Shown here: positions 1-9,341 of the stretch, piece after piece | Layout of the letters: each line of letters begins with the position of its first letter | How positions within the stretch are numbered: position 1 is the first letter of the stretch | Assembly (NCBI GenBank): GCA_964502735.1 | Contig: CAZCYD010000013.1 | Span: 1 to 58,390, forward strand | Direction of reading: 5' to 3' | DNA: 58,390 nucleotides | From: JACKAN01 sp964502735 | GTDB lineage: Bacteria; Bdellovibrionota; Bdellovibrionia; Bdellovibrionales; UBA1609 | Notes under the pieces: generated by a model | The model's input: only the letters and a program-made list of their open reading frames with translations | Told to the model about the DNA's origin: nothing | Database searches by the model: none | Translations under genes and position numbers: made by a program

Positions 1-59
1 TTTAGGTGAGACTATAAGTCTTCTAAAACCTTATGACAAGAGGCGAAAGCTAAGTAAAA

Positions 60-1466
60 ATGCTAAATTCAAAATCAGAAACAAAATTGGGAACTAAAAC
101 TGGTACAGAAGCAGAAATAAAAGTTATTGAGGACACGAGTCCTCAGTTGGGTAAGTCTGGCGTTTACATCTCTACATATGGGTGTCAAATGAATGTAAAC
201 GATACAGAGAGGATGTATTCTTTGCTGGAAATGGTTAATTGCCACCCAGTGTCAAATCCAGAGGATGCGGACATTATTATTATTAACTCCTGTAGCGTGA
301 GGGAAAAGCCAGTCCATAAAGTTCACTCTGAGGTTGGGCGATACAAACACCTTAAAAAGGAAAACCCAAATCTACGCATAGGTGTCGGAGGGTGTGTAGG
401 GCAGCAAGAGAAGCAAAACTTACTCCAAGATGTTCCTCTGATCGACTTTGTGTTTGGAACGGATGCCATTGACAGCCTTCCGGAGATTGTAACCTCTGTT
501 TATGAAGAAAATAAAAAAATCGTACGTGCAAAGTTTGAACATCAAAAGCCTTATCAAATTCAAACTTTGAATAGAAACCCTGGCGTGGCCACATTTGTAA
601 ACATAACCAAAGGTTGTGATAATTTTTGTACTTTTTGTGTTGTGCCTTTCACAAGAGGGCGGGAAAGATCTCGGTCTCTTAAGGAGCTTATATCAGATAC
701 CCAGAATTTGGTGAAAAGAGGGGTTAAAGAATTAACGCTTTTGGGACAGAATGTGAACTCTTACAAATCAGATTGTGGAACTAACTTTGCAGGTTTACTA
801 AAAGCATTGTCCGAAGATACGGACATAGAAAGGGTCAGATATACGACAAGTCATCCGAAAGACTTTGATCAAGAGTTGTGTGATGTTATGCAAGCTTATA
901 GGCAAAAAATATGTGAGTACATCCACTTGCCTGTACAATCTGGAAGCAGCGATGTCTTAGCCAGAATGAATCGAGGATACACTCGCGAGGAGTATTTGGA
1001 CAAAGTGGAGATGATTAAATCCACAGTTTCTGGGGCAACGCTTTCGACAGATATAATCGTTGGGTTTCCGGGAGAAACGGAACCTCAATTTGAAGAGACG
1101 CTAACTTTGTTAGACGAGGTGGGCTATGAAAGTTTGTTTGCTTTCAAATACAGTCCCCGGCCGTTTACAAAAGCAGCAAAATTTGCAGATCAATTGAGTG
1201 AAGATGAAAAGAGCTCTAGACTGGCCGCATTGTTTGCGAAGCAAGAAAAGATCGCTTTTGCTTTAGCTAAAAAATATAAGGATCAAGTCTTGAAGGTTCT
1301 AGTTGAGAAACATAATCCTGAAACAGGGAAGGCAACAGGTCGTTCGACGCAAAATAAATTGGTGCACTTCTTTGGAGGAAGTGATTTAATCGGCAAAACT
1401 GTTTCAGTTCAGATAGAAGAAGCTTTTCCGCAAACCTTGCGAGGAAAACTTATTTCTAACGTGTAG
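60..1466 (+). CDS. miaB: tRNA-2-methylthio-N6-dimethylallyladenosine synthase MiaB
   Basis: Radical-SAM methylthiotransferase that adds the 2-methylthio group to i6A37 of tRNAs reading UNN codons. The N-terminal UPF0004 domain has its three cluster-binding cysteines at C42 (STYGCQMN), C78 (NSCSVRE) and C112 (GGCVGQ). The radical-SAM CxxxCxxC triad is C186/C190/C193 in KGCDNFCTFC, followed by FTRGRERSR. The last ~65 residues fit a TRAM RNA-binding domain. The length of 468 aa is slightly above the family's usual ~440-450, because about 33 poorly conserved residues precede the first conserved strand; a later start cannot be excluded. It is followed after 15 nt by the DUF151-like gene, an order I associate with deltaproteobacteria and Bdellovibrio. 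The full motif set makes the call secure. Confidence 0.95.
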   Translation: MLNSKSETKLGTKTGTEAEIKVIEDTSPQLGKSGVYISTYGCQMNVNDTERMYSLLEMVNCHPVSNPEDADIIIINSCSVREKPVHKVHSEVGRYKHLKKENPNLRIGVGGCVGQQEKQNLLQDVPLIDFVFGTDAIDSLPEIVTSVYEENKKIVRAKFEHQKPYQIQTLNRNPGVATFVNITKGCDNFCTFCVVPFTRGRERSRSLKELISDTQNLVKRGVKELTLLGQNVNSYKSDCGTNFAGLLKALSEDTDIERVRYTTSHPKDFDQELCDVMQAYRQKICEYIHLPVQSGSSDVLARMNRGYTREEYLDKVEMIKSTVSGATLSTDIIVGFPGETEPQFEETLTLLDEVGYESLFAFKYSPRPFTKAAKFADQLSEDEKSSRLAALFAKQEKIAFALAKKYKDQVLKVLVEKHNPETGKATGRSTQNKLVHFFGGSDLIGKTVSVQIEEAFPQTLRGKLISNV

Positions 1467-1481
1467 GAGGTTACACGAATT

Positions 1482-1982
1482 ATGAGTTGTGAGTTGACAG
1501 AAAAAAAATGGGTAGAAATATTTCCTTATGGTATGACTTTTGGGCCCGATTTGGCTAGGCCAGTATTGCTCTTTAAAGATCAATCTGAGAAACGGGTTTT
1601 GCCAGTGTGGCTGAGTCCTCTTGATGCAGGCATAACTATACATCAGAATGCTGTAGAAATGGGCTATAGTGCCTCTCCCTATAGTATGACGTGGAAGATT
1701 TTAAAACCTCTAGATATTTTTTTGGAGAAGTGTTGTTTTACAGACGTTAAAGGTCATCATCAATTTGTAGAGCTTCACTTTACTGGACATCCAAAATTAA
1801 AAAAAATTGAAAGTCGTGCGGAAGAGGCTGTTTCATTTTGTCTGAGTAATAAGACACGTTTTTATTGTGAAGAAAGTTATTTTGATAAATGCAGAAGAAT
1901 AGATGCTGAGATGGCATATGTTGGTAAGGATCTTAAAAAGAATCCCTATATAGCTAAGCATAGTCAGAGATATTTAAACTAA
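1482..1982 (+). CDS. DUF151/bifunctional-nuclease-like protein
   Basis: 166-aa protein resembling the DUF151 (BFN) family in arrangement. An N-terminal strand and ARPVLLF are followed by KRVLPVWLSP (family RVLPIWIG), a helical stretch, and a C-terminal ESRAEEAVSFCLSNKTRFYC that matches the family DSRPSDAI...GAPIFV block. The central PLTHDLL motif is not recognisable, so this is a divergent member. DUF151 proteins have been described as nucleases in plants and as oxidoreductase-like folds; no activity can be assigned here. It starts 15 nt after miaB behind a good RBS (GGAGG at 1467-1471) and is probably cotranscribed with it, which hints at an RNA-related role by context only. Confidence 0.6.
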   Translation: MSCELTEKKWVEIFPYGMTFGPDLARPVLLFKDQSEKRVLPVWLSPLDAGITIHQNAVEMGYSASPYSMTWKILKPLDIFLEKCCFTDVKGHHQFVELHFTGHPKLKKIESRAEEAVSFCLSNKTRFYCEESYFDKCRRIDAEMAYVGKDLKKNPYIAKHSQRYLN

Positions 1983-2018
1983 AAGCATTTATAACTGATT
2001 TGTAAGAAGGGAGGCCGT

Positions 2019-2534
2019 ATGATTCAAAGTCTAAAAGGTTATACTCCTATCATTGGCGATAACTCATTTATCGCAAATACAGCAAATATTATCGGTAATG
2101 TGACAATGGGTAGTCATTGCTCTGTATGGTTCAACTCCGTAATTCGAGGGGATGTCATGCCAATAATCATCGGCAATGAGACGAATATACAGGACGGCTC
2201 CACTCTTCATGGCACTTTCAATAAGTGTGGTGTGCGGGTGGGTAGTAGAGTAACTGTGGGCCACAATGTTATTCTCCACGGCTGTGAGATTGGAGACAGA
2301 TGTCTTATAGGTATGGGTTCTATTATTATGGACCTTGCAAAAATTGGAGAGGGATCTATTGTCGGAGCCGGAAGTCTTGTTGTGGAGGGGAGTCATTTTC
2401 CTTCGAGTGTCTTGATTCTCGGAAGGCCGGCAAAGGTGGTTCGACCTTTGAAGCCTGAAGAAGTGAAGTTTTTGGATATATCGGCTAATAACTATATTGA
2501 GTACAAATCTTGGTATGAAGAATCGGAGGTGTAG
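2019..2534 (+). CDS. Gamma-carbonic-anhydrase-like hexapeptide-repeat protein (YrdA/PaaY family)
   Basis: 171-aa left-handed beta-helix protein. Hexapeptide repeats run through most of the chain (IIGNVTMGSH, VRVGSRVTVGH, IGDRCLIGMGS, IGEGSIVGAGS) and end in the family's ILGRPAKVVRPL block and a short C-terminal helix. The histidines that bind metal in gamma-class anhydrases are visible in STLHGT and in TVGHNVILHG. The usual first family motif RGD (VIRGDV) is present at residues ~43-45. Such proteins are trimers; many members are metal-binding but have little proven anhydrase activity, so the substrate is uncertain. Its stop is immediately followed by the guaB ATG, so the two genes are translationally adjacent. 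Confidence 0.85.
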   Translation: MIQSLKGYTPIIGDNSFIANTANIIGNVTMGSHCSVWFNSVIRGDVMPIIIGNETNIQDGSTLHGTFNKCGVRVGSRVTVGHNVILHGCEIGDRCLIGMGSIIMDLAKIGEGSIVGAGSLVVEGSHFPSSVLILGRPAKVVRPLKPEEVKFLDISANNYIEYKSWYEESEV

Positions 2535-3992
2535 ATGGATCTGGACAAAGTGGCGCTAACGTTTGATGACATTTTACTTGTGCCTCAGTACTCGGAGGTG
2601 ATTCCGTCAGAGGTTTCGACAAAGACGTTTTTTGCTAGAGACATCTACCTAAATATGCCTATTCTTTCCGCTGCAATGGATACAGTCACTGAAAATAAGA
2701 TAGCTCGAATTATGGCTCAGAATGGTGGTTTTGGGATCATTCATAAGAACTTAAGTGTTCAACGACAGGCTTTTGAAGTTGAAAAGGTCAAAAAGTATGA
2801 GAGCGGGATGATTACTGATCCCATCACACTAGGCCCAGACCATCAAGTTTCTGAGGCTATGAGCCTGATGGCAAAGTACTCGATAAGTGGAGTTCCTATA
2901 ACTGTTGAGGGAAAGTTAGTAGGAATTTTAACCAATCGAGATCTTCGATTTGAAACTAATCTTGATCAACCTATTCGAAACATCATGACTTCAGATAGGC
3001 TAGTCACTGCAGAAGTGGGAACAACCTTAGAGCAGGCTAAGCAGATCTTGCAAAAATATAGAATAGAAAAATTGCCCGTAGTGGACGATAATAATTTTCT
3101 AAAGGGGCTTATAACAATTAAAGATATTGAAAAGTCTCAGACTTACCCTCAATCATCAAAAGACTCACGGGGGCGCCTAATGGTTGGGGCCGCCATTGGT
3201 ACAGACAAAACAAGTCGAGAAAGAGCAGCGGCATTGATTGAGGCTGGGACAGATGTCTTGACTGTCGATACAGCTCATGGACATTCCAAAAATGTGATTG
3301 AAATAGTCAAGTACCTGGCTTCGACATATCCAGATATTGTCATTATGGCCGGGAATGTAGTGACTGCAGAAGGGGTTCAGGATTTGATAAAGGCCGGTGC
3401 GGATGTTGTCAAGGTGGGTGTGGGACCTGGTAGCATTTGTACAACAAGAATTGTTGCCGGAGTCGGCGTGCCACAGATTAGCGCTGTCAAGAACTGTTCT
3501 GATGCGGCGAGAAAGTTAGGGAAAACTATAGTTGCTGATGGTGGTATAAAGTTCTCTGGCGATATTACAAAGGTCTTAGCTATGGGGGCAAATACAACTA
3601 TGATTGGCGGATTATTAGCTGGTGCGGACGAGAGTCCGGGCGAGACTGTGCTTTATCAGGGGAGAACCTATAAAGTGTATAGAGGGATGGGGAGTGTTGG
3701 AGCTATGAAGGAGGGTTCAAAAGATCGCTATGGTCAATCTGATGTTGACGAATTCGACAAGCTTGTTCCTGAGGGTATTGAGGGGAGAGTTCCTTACAAG
3801 GGATCTGCTAGTGCCATTATTCATCAACTGTTGGGTGGTCTAAAATCTGGAATGGGGTACCTGGGAGCTTCGACGGTCGAAGATCTTCAGAAGAAGGCCC
3901 AATTCGTTCGGATTAGCACCCAGGGGCTTAGAGAAAGTCATGTTCACGATGTAAATATAACAAAAGAGGCTCCTAACTACAGGTTGGAGTAG
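2535..3992 (+). CDS. guaB: Inosine-5'-monophosphate dehydrogenase GuaB
   Basis: Oxidises IMP to XMP with NAD+, the committed step of GMP synthesis. The TIM-barrel begins at LTFDDILLVP. Two CBS domains occupy about residues 92-200 (TDPITLGP and MTSDRLVTA starts). The catalytic cysteine is C302 in GPGSICTTRIVAG, and the flap region is YRGMGSVGAMKEGS...YGQ. The length of 485 aa is typical. The ATG follows directly after the stop of the preceding gene, with an RBS (GGAGGTG) inside that gene's last codons. guaA follows after 78 nt that contain a stem-loop, so GMP branch genes are grouped but may be separately controlled. Confidence 0.97.
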   Translation: MDLDKVALTFDDILLVPQYSEVIPSEVSTKTFFARDIYLNMPILSAAMDTVTENKIARIMAQNGGFGIIHKNLSVQRQAFEVEKVKKYESGMITDPITLGPDHQVSEAMSLMAKYSISGVPITVEGKLVGILTNRDLRFETNLDQPIRNIMTSDRLVTAEVGTTLEQAKQILQKYRIEKLPVVDDNNFLKGLITIKDIEKSQTYPQSSKDSRGRLMVGAAIGTDKTSRERAAALIEAGTDVLTVDTAHGHSKNVIEIVKYLASTYPDIVIMAGNVVTAEGVQDLIKAGADVVKVGVGPGSICTTRIVAGVGVPQISAVKNCSDAARKLGKTIVADGGIKFSGDITKVLAMGANTTMIGGLLAGADESPGETVLYQGRTYKVYRGMGSVGAMKEGSKDRYGQSDVDEFDKLVPEGIEGRVPYKGSASAIIHQLLGGLKSGMGYLGASTVEDLQKKAQFVRISTQGLRESHVHDVNITKEAPNYRLE

Positions 3993-4012
3993 AGTTTGTT
4001 TCTGATCTATTA

Positions 4013-4044
4013 AAATCGAGAGCTTATAGATCTCTCGATTTATT
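4013..4044 (+). terminator. Stem-loop between guaB and guaA (terminator or attenuator)
   Basis: Perfect 10-bp inverted repeat AAATCGAGAG / CTCTCGATTT (4013-4022 and 4032-4041) with a 9-nt loop, followed by only a short T-rich stretch (TTTATT). It lies 21 nt after the guaB stop and ends ~30 nt before guaA. The weak T tract makes a partial terminator or a processing/attenuation hairpin as likely as a full terminator. Confidence 0.45.
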
Positions 4045-4070
4045 CGTATGTAAATCCAGTGGGAAAATTT

Positions 4071-5591
4071 ATGAACAGAGGTATTTTAGTTTTAGATTTT
4101 GGTTCTCAGTACACACAATTGATTGCTCGCAGACTTCGAGAACTTAATATTTTTTCAGAAATTGTTGCTTTTGATGAGTCCATTGAAGTCATAAAGTCAA
4201 AAAAACCTGTTGGAATCATCCTTAGCGGTGGGCCTAACAGTGTTAGTGAGGCTGGGGCTCCAAAGCGAAATTTAAGTGAGTTGTTTTCTGTAGCTCCAGT
4301 TTTGGGAATTTGCTACGGGATGCAATTAATTGCTAAGGAGTTAGGGGGAAAGGTACGTAAAGGCGGTGGTCGAGAATATGGACTTAATTTTGTGAGGTGG
4401 GATCGCGAGGATATCGAGATCTCTGGGCCACAAAAGGTCTGGATGTCTCACGGCGATGTTGTTGAAGTCCCTCCTCCTGGCGTAGAAATTATTGCGAGGT
4501 CAGAAGATGGGTATGCGGCGGCTCTTTTGGGTCATGGAGTTATGGGGTTACAGTTTCATCCTGAGGTGTCGCACACAGAAATGGGGATGGAAGTTCTGAG
4601 CTACTTTGTTTTTAAAATGTGCCAGGCGAAGGCTGATTGGGAGCCGCATGGGATTGCAGACACACTCATGTCTGAAATTCAACAGTCAATTGGTCAAGAT
4701 AAGGTACTTTGTGCACTCAGTGGGGGAGTTGACTCTACGGTCGTGGCCACACTGTTAACTCAAGCTTTGAAAAAGGATCAGGTGCACTGTATTTTTGTGG
4801 ATACGGGTCTGTTGAGAAAAAATGAGTTTCAGCAGGTTTTGTCTGTTTATGATCAATTAGGTCTTAATGTTATGGGGGTGGAGGCTAAGGATTATTTTCT
4901 TAAGAAACTTCAAGGGGTTTCTGATCCAGAGTTAAAGAGAAAGATTATTGGTCATGCCTTTATAGATGTTTTTAAAAAATCAATTTCAGAAATTGGTGAA
5001 ATTAATTGGTTAGCTCAGGGAACTTTATATCCGGATGTTATTGAAAGCATATCTTTAAGGGGTGCCAATGTTACGATTAAATCACATCACAATGTTGGAG
5101 GGCTGCCAGCAGATTTAGGTTTAAAACTTATTGAACCTCTTAAGATGCTTTTTAAGGATGAGGTTCGAAATTTAGGAAGAGAGCTAGGGATACCAGAGCC
5201 CTCTTTGATGCGTCATCCATTTCCTGGCCCAGGGTTGGCTATAAGAATAATGGGGGAAGTCACATCTGAGTCTGTAAGACTTTTGCAAGACTGCGACGAC
5301 GTGTACATAAAGTTATTAAAAGAAGAGAGTCTTTACGACAAGATCTGGCAGGCATTTTCTGTGTTATTACCTATACACACTGTGGGAGTTCAAGGTGATT
5401 CAAGAACCTATGAAAAGGTTTTAGCCATTAGGGCTGTAACCTCAACAGATGGAATGACTGCAGACTGGTTTGACTTTCCAAGTTCATTTTTAAAAAAGCT
5501 GTCAAATAAGCTGACGAACGAGGTTTCTGGCATCAATAGAGTTGTTTACGATATTACGAGCAAACCTCCTGGGACAATAGAATGGGAATAG
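4071..5591 (+). CDS. guaA: GMP synthase (glutamine-hydrolysing) GuaA
   Basis: Aminates XMP to GMP using glutamine. The class I amidotransferase domain (residues ~1-185) has the catalytic Cys81 (GICYGMQ), His163 and Glu165 (QFHPEVSHT). The ATP-pyrophosphatase P-loop SGGVDST is at residues ~217-223. The dimerisation domain ends in the conserved tail DITSKPPGTIEWE. I place the start at the ATG at 4071 (MNRGILVLDFGSQ) because the family begins a few residues before ILVLDFGSQ; an in-frame GTG at 4059 would add only MGKF. The 3' end overlaps dnaE by 10 nt. Confidence 0.96.
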   Translation: MNRGILVLDFGSQYTQLIARRLRELNIFSEIVAFDESIEVIKSKKPVGIILSGGPNSVSEAGAPKRNLSELFSVAPVLGICYGMQLIAKELGGKVRKGGGREYGLNFVRWDREDIEISGPQKVWMSHGDVVEVPPPGVEIIARSEDGYAAALLGHGVMGLQFHPEVSHTEMGMEVLSYFVFKMCQAKADWEPHGIADTLMSEIQQSIGQDKVLCALSGGVDSTVVATLLTQALKKDQVHCIFVDTGLLRKNEFQQVLSVYDQLGLNVMGVEAKDYFLKKLQGVSDPELKRKIIGHAFIDVFKKSISEIGEINWLAQGTLYPDVIESISLRGANVTIKSHHNVGGLPADLGLKLIEPLKMLFKDEVRNLGRELGIPEPSLMRHPFPGPGLAIRIMGEVTSESVRLLQDCDDVYIKLLKEESLYDKIWQAFSVLLPIHTVGVQGDSRTYEKVLAIRAVTSTDGMTADWFDFPSSFLKKLSNKLTNEVSGINRVVYDITSKPPGTIEWE

Positions 5592-8500
5592 AGAATCAAG
5601 ATCAAAAAACTTTTGTTCATTTGCACGTACATAGCCAGTACTCTCTGTTGGAGGCGACAGGAACAGCTGTGGGCCTAACTACAAGAGCTGCTAATTTTGG
5701 CATGCCTGGGATGGCCATAACGGATTTGGGCAATATGTTTGGCGCAATTGAGTTCTATTTTGCTGCTATAGACGCGGGAATTAAACCCATTGTTGGATTG
5801 GAGGTTTATTTGGCTCCGTTTGGAAGGCAAATTAAATCACAAGAAAATGAAGGGCGTCGCGAACCTAATCGGCGACTGGTTTTGTTGGCTCAAAACTACC
5901 AAGGGTACCAGAATCTGTGTCAGATAAGTTCCATAGGTTATAAAGAAGGATTTTATTATAAACCAAGGGTGGACTGGGAGGTTTTAAAAAACTTTAACCA
6001 AGATATCATCGCCTTATCTGGCGGATTAGTCGGTCAGGTGCCGTGGACGTTTCTTAATAAGGGGGCTGATGCGGCCTTAGAGGAGATAAAAAAAATAAAG
6101 GAGATCTTTCCAGATAGGTTTTATCTTGAAGTTTGTCGTACGGGATTGCGAGAGTGGGATGAAGTCAATAATTTTTTAATTGAGAGTGGGAAGTTATTAA
6201 AGTTACCACTTGTGGCAACAAACGATGTGCACTATACAGAGGCATCAGATCAGATTGCACAAGAAGTGTTGATCTGTATTGGCAGTAACAAAACTCTTCA
6301 GGATGAATCCCGATATCGCTTGGGTAGTGATCAATTTTACTTAAAAAGCCCGCAACAAATGCGTGAGTTGTTTAAGGATATTCCTCATGCTTGTGATAAC
6401 ACATTAGAAATATTAGATCGATGCAATCTTAAATTTAATCTCAAGGACGCCAGTGGGAATCCCATATATCATTTGCCAAGCTATCCAACAACGGTGGGCT
6501 CTAGTTTAGAAGATGAAATGAGAAAACTGGCTTTTTCAGGCCTTGAAGAAAGGTTCAGTGAGGCTGAAAGCCGAGGCGAAGATATACCTGAAGACAAAAG
6601 GGGTGAATATCAAGAACGCTTAAATTATGAATTGAGAGTGATCTCTCAGATGGGTTTTAATGGTTATTTCCTTATCGTCCAAGATTTTATCAATTGGGCC
6701 AAAGAGAACTCAATCCCCGTAGGGCCAGGCCGAGGCTCTGGGGCCGGATCTTTGGTAGCCTATTGTTTAAGGATTACGGACTTAGACCCCATGCCATACA
6801 ATTTAATTTTTGAACGCTTCTTAAATCCAGAGCGTGTAAGCATGCCAGATTTTGATATAGATTTTTGCCAGGAGAATCGAGGTCGAGTCATAGACTATGT
6901 CACCAATAAATACGGTGAAGCTTCAGTATCTCAGATTATTACCTACGGAAAATTGCAATGTCGAGCTGCCATTCGAGATGTTGGCAGAGTTATGGGAATG
7001 ACATTTTCTGAAGTTGATGTCGTAGCTAAATTGGTTCCTGATAAACTTGGAATTACCATTCAAGAGGCCATTGATTCAGAGGAGCGTTTGCGCGAGCTCA
7101 TGGAGTCTGATCCTAAAATACAAACATTGATGGATCTTGCTAAAAAAATTGAGGGGTTAGTACGCCACGCTGGAATTCACGCCGCAGGTGTCATCATTGC
7201 GGACGGAAGCATTGTTAAGCATGCTCCTTTATACAGGGGAGCAGAAGAAGAAAATGTTGTCCAGTACGACATGAAACATGCTGAAAAGATAGGTCTAATC
7301 AAGTTCGACTTTCTTGGACTTAAAACTCTTACGCATATTAACGAAGCCTTGCGACTGATAAAGCTGAATCGTAACAAGGAAATAAAGCTGAAAGATATAT
7401 CTTTAAAGGACCCGGGGATTTACGAAATCATGTGCAAGGGGGATACAGCCGGTATTTTTCAGTTTGAAGGTGAGGGAATTACAGACTTAATTAAAAAAGC
7501 TCGGCCTAACTGCTTTGAAGACATTGTGGCTATCAATGCGTTGTACCGCCCAGGCCCTATGGATATGATTCCAGACTATTTAGAGAGAAAAAAGGGAAGC
7601 AAAAAAGTCGAGTATGTGTTTCCCGAACTTGAAGCCATTACTAAAGAAACCTACGGAATTATTGTTTATCAAGAGCAGGTACAGCTGATCGCCGCGAAGA
7701 TTGCCAATTACTCACTGGGTGAGGCGGATATGTTAAGAAGAGCCATGGGTAAAAAAATTCCTGAAGTTATGGCAAAGCAAAAGGATCGCTTTTTAAGTGG
7801 AGCTAAGGAAAATAATTTTGATCTAAAAAAAGCAGACCAGCTTTTTGACTCAATGGCGGAATTTGCCAAGTATGGATTTAATAAATCCCATGCCGCAGCT
7901 TATTGTGTGGTAGCTGCCTACACAGCTTATCTAAAAAACTACTATCCCGTAGAGTTCTTTGCCGCATTACTTTCAACGGAAATGAGTGATACGGATAAGG
8001 TTGTTAAATATGTTAAGGACGCGCAGGCCCATAGCCTAAAAGTGATGCCTCCAGATGTTAATTATTCTGATTATAAATTTGCTGTTTCAGGTGAAAAAAT
8101 CTTCTTCTCTTTGGGGGCCATAAAAGGTGTGGGAAGGGCTGCCGTTGATTCTATTTTTGAAGAAAGAGAAAAAATGCCAAACAAAGTTTTTTCTGGTTTA
8201 GAAGATTTTTTTGAACATATTGATTTAAGAAAAGTTAATAAAAAAACTATGGAGTGTTTAATTAAAGCTGGAGCCTTTGATTCCTTCCATTCTAACCGAG
8301 CAGAGCTATTTTTGGGGTATACCAAGTTTATTGAGAGAGCTGAACTTTCCAGAAAAGATAGGGAGCTGGGCCAAGAGAGCTTGTTTGCAATGGCAGAGGA
8401 TATTCAAGAACAAGAAAAAATTTCCCTGGGAAAAGTGACTCCATGGAGAAAAGCCGAAAAGCTGAGTTACGAGAAGAATGTTTTGGGATTTTACCTCAGT

Positions 8501-9085
8501 GACCATCCTCTTAGTGGGATCGATGAGTTGGCTAAGGCTTGGGTATCTCATTCCGTAGCTCAACTTCAAAGCGTTGAAAATAAAACGACCGTTACATTAA
8601 TGGGCATGGTGAATTCTTTAAGAGAAATCATAACAAAGAAGGGAACAAGAATGGCATTTGCCCAACTTGAAGATTTAACAGGGAGTTTAGAGCTTGTGGT
8701 GTTTCCCAACGTTTATCTAGAGTCTGAGTTGAGCCTCAAGTCTGATGGGATTCTACTTGTGCGTGGAAATTATGAGAGATCAGATGGAGGATCTGGAAAA
8801 ATTTTGGTTGAGGAAGTCAAGAAGCTAGAGACTGAAATTTTAAAATCAAAAAGAATGCACATTAAAATCACTTCACAGGTGAGTGACAAGCTGGAGAATT
8901 TAAAGGAAATATTTGAGAGTTTTCCTGGTGAAACTCCATTACAGCTCCACTTGTGCCTGGATGATATTGGCAAGAAAGTGTCCATGGATTTGTTGGAACC
9001 CAAAGGTGTTGCGACTTCTCCGGATTTAATAGAAAGGCTTCATCTAGCCGTTGGAAATCAGGGTTGGATACATTTGCAGCACTGA
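5582..9085 (+). CDS. dnaE: DNA polymerase III subunit alpha DnaE
   Basis: Replicative polymerase, 1167 aa, the DnaE1 size. The N-terminal PHP domain starts FVHLHVHSQYSLLEA. The polymerase active-site aspartates lie in PDFDIDF near residue 421-427, with a further acidic site in KFDFLGLKTL near residue 575. Other landmarks are GPGRGSGAGSLVAYCL, HAAGVIIA, ALYRPGPMDMIP, YQEQVQ and FNKSHAAAY. A helix-hairpin-helix region (GAIKGVG) and a C-terminal OB-fold (VTLMGMVNSLREI) follow. The start overlaps the guaA stop by 10 nt, implying coupling. A gene-free stretch of 256 nt follows before the next operon; I see no convincing terminator in it. Confidence 0.97.
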   Translation: MGIENQDQKTFVHLHVHSQYSLLEATGTAVGLTTRAANFGMPGMAITDLGNMFGAIEFYFAAIDAGIKPIVGLEVYLAPFGRQIKSQENEGRREPNRRLVLLAQNYQGYQNLCQISSIGYKEGFYYKPRVDWEVLKNFNQDIIALSGGLVGQVPWTFLNKGADAALEEIKKIKEIFPDRFYLEVCRTGLREWDEVNNFLIESGKLLKLPLVATNDVHYTEASDQIAQEVLICIGSNKTLQDESRYRLGSDQFYLKSPQQMRELFKDIPHACDNTLEILDRCNLKFNLKDASGNPIYHLPSYPTTVGSSLEDEMRKLAFSGLEERFSEAESRGEDIPEDKRGEYQERLNYELRVISQMGFNGYFLIVQDFINWAKENSIPVGPGRGSGAGSLVAYCLRITDLDPMPYNLIFERFLNPERVSMPDFDIDFCQENRGRVIDYVTNKYGEASVSQIITYGKLQCRAAIRDVGRVMGMTFSEVDVVAKLVPDKLGITIQEAIDSEERLRELMESDPKIQTLMDLAKKIEGLVRHAGIHAAGVIIADGSIVKHAPLYRGAEEENVVQYDMKHAEKIGLIKFDFLGLKTLTHINEALRLIKLNRNKEIKLKDISLKDPGIYEIMCKGDTAGIFQFEGEGITDLIKKARPNCFEDIVAINALYRPGPMDMIPDYLERKKGSKKVEYVFPELEAITKETYGIIVYQEQVQLIAAKIANYSLGEADMLRRAMGKKIPEVMAKQKDRFLSGAKENNFDLKKADQLFDSMAEFAKYGFNKSHAAAYCVVAAYTAYLKNYYPVEFFAALLSTEMSDTDKVVKYVKDAQAHSLKVMPPDVNYSDYKFAVSGEKIFFSLGAIKGVGRAAVDSIFEEREKMPNKVFSGLEDFFEHIDLRKVNKKTMECLIKAGAFDSFHSNRAELFLGYTKFIERAELSRKDRELGQESLFAMAEDIQEQEKISLGKVTPWRKAEKLSYEKNVLGFYLSDHPLSGIDELAKAWVSHSVAQLQSVENKTTVTLMGMVNSLREIITKKGTRMAFAQLEDLTGSLELVVFPNVYLESELSLKSDGILLVRGNYERSDGGSGKILVEEVKKLETEILKSKRMHIKITSQVSDKLENLKEIFESFPGETPLQLHLCLDDIGKKVSMDLLEPKGVATSPDLIERLHLAVGNQGWIHLQH

Positions 9086-9341
9086 TTTGTGAAACATAAT
9101 ACTTATTTTTCAAGCTATTTTCGTATTCATAAACTCAATATTTAGAAAAAGACTCTAAGCATTAATAGCCAGTTATTACAGTGGATTTGATGATTTCTCT
9201 CCTATTTTACAGGTAGTTTGAGAATAGATATTAGATAAGTCTAACCAAAGTCTTGCTTTGTAAGAATTTCAATAGAATAATTTTAACCGTTAGGTACGCC
9301 AATAGTTGGGTTACGCCAATCGATTTAAAGGGGGAATCAGG

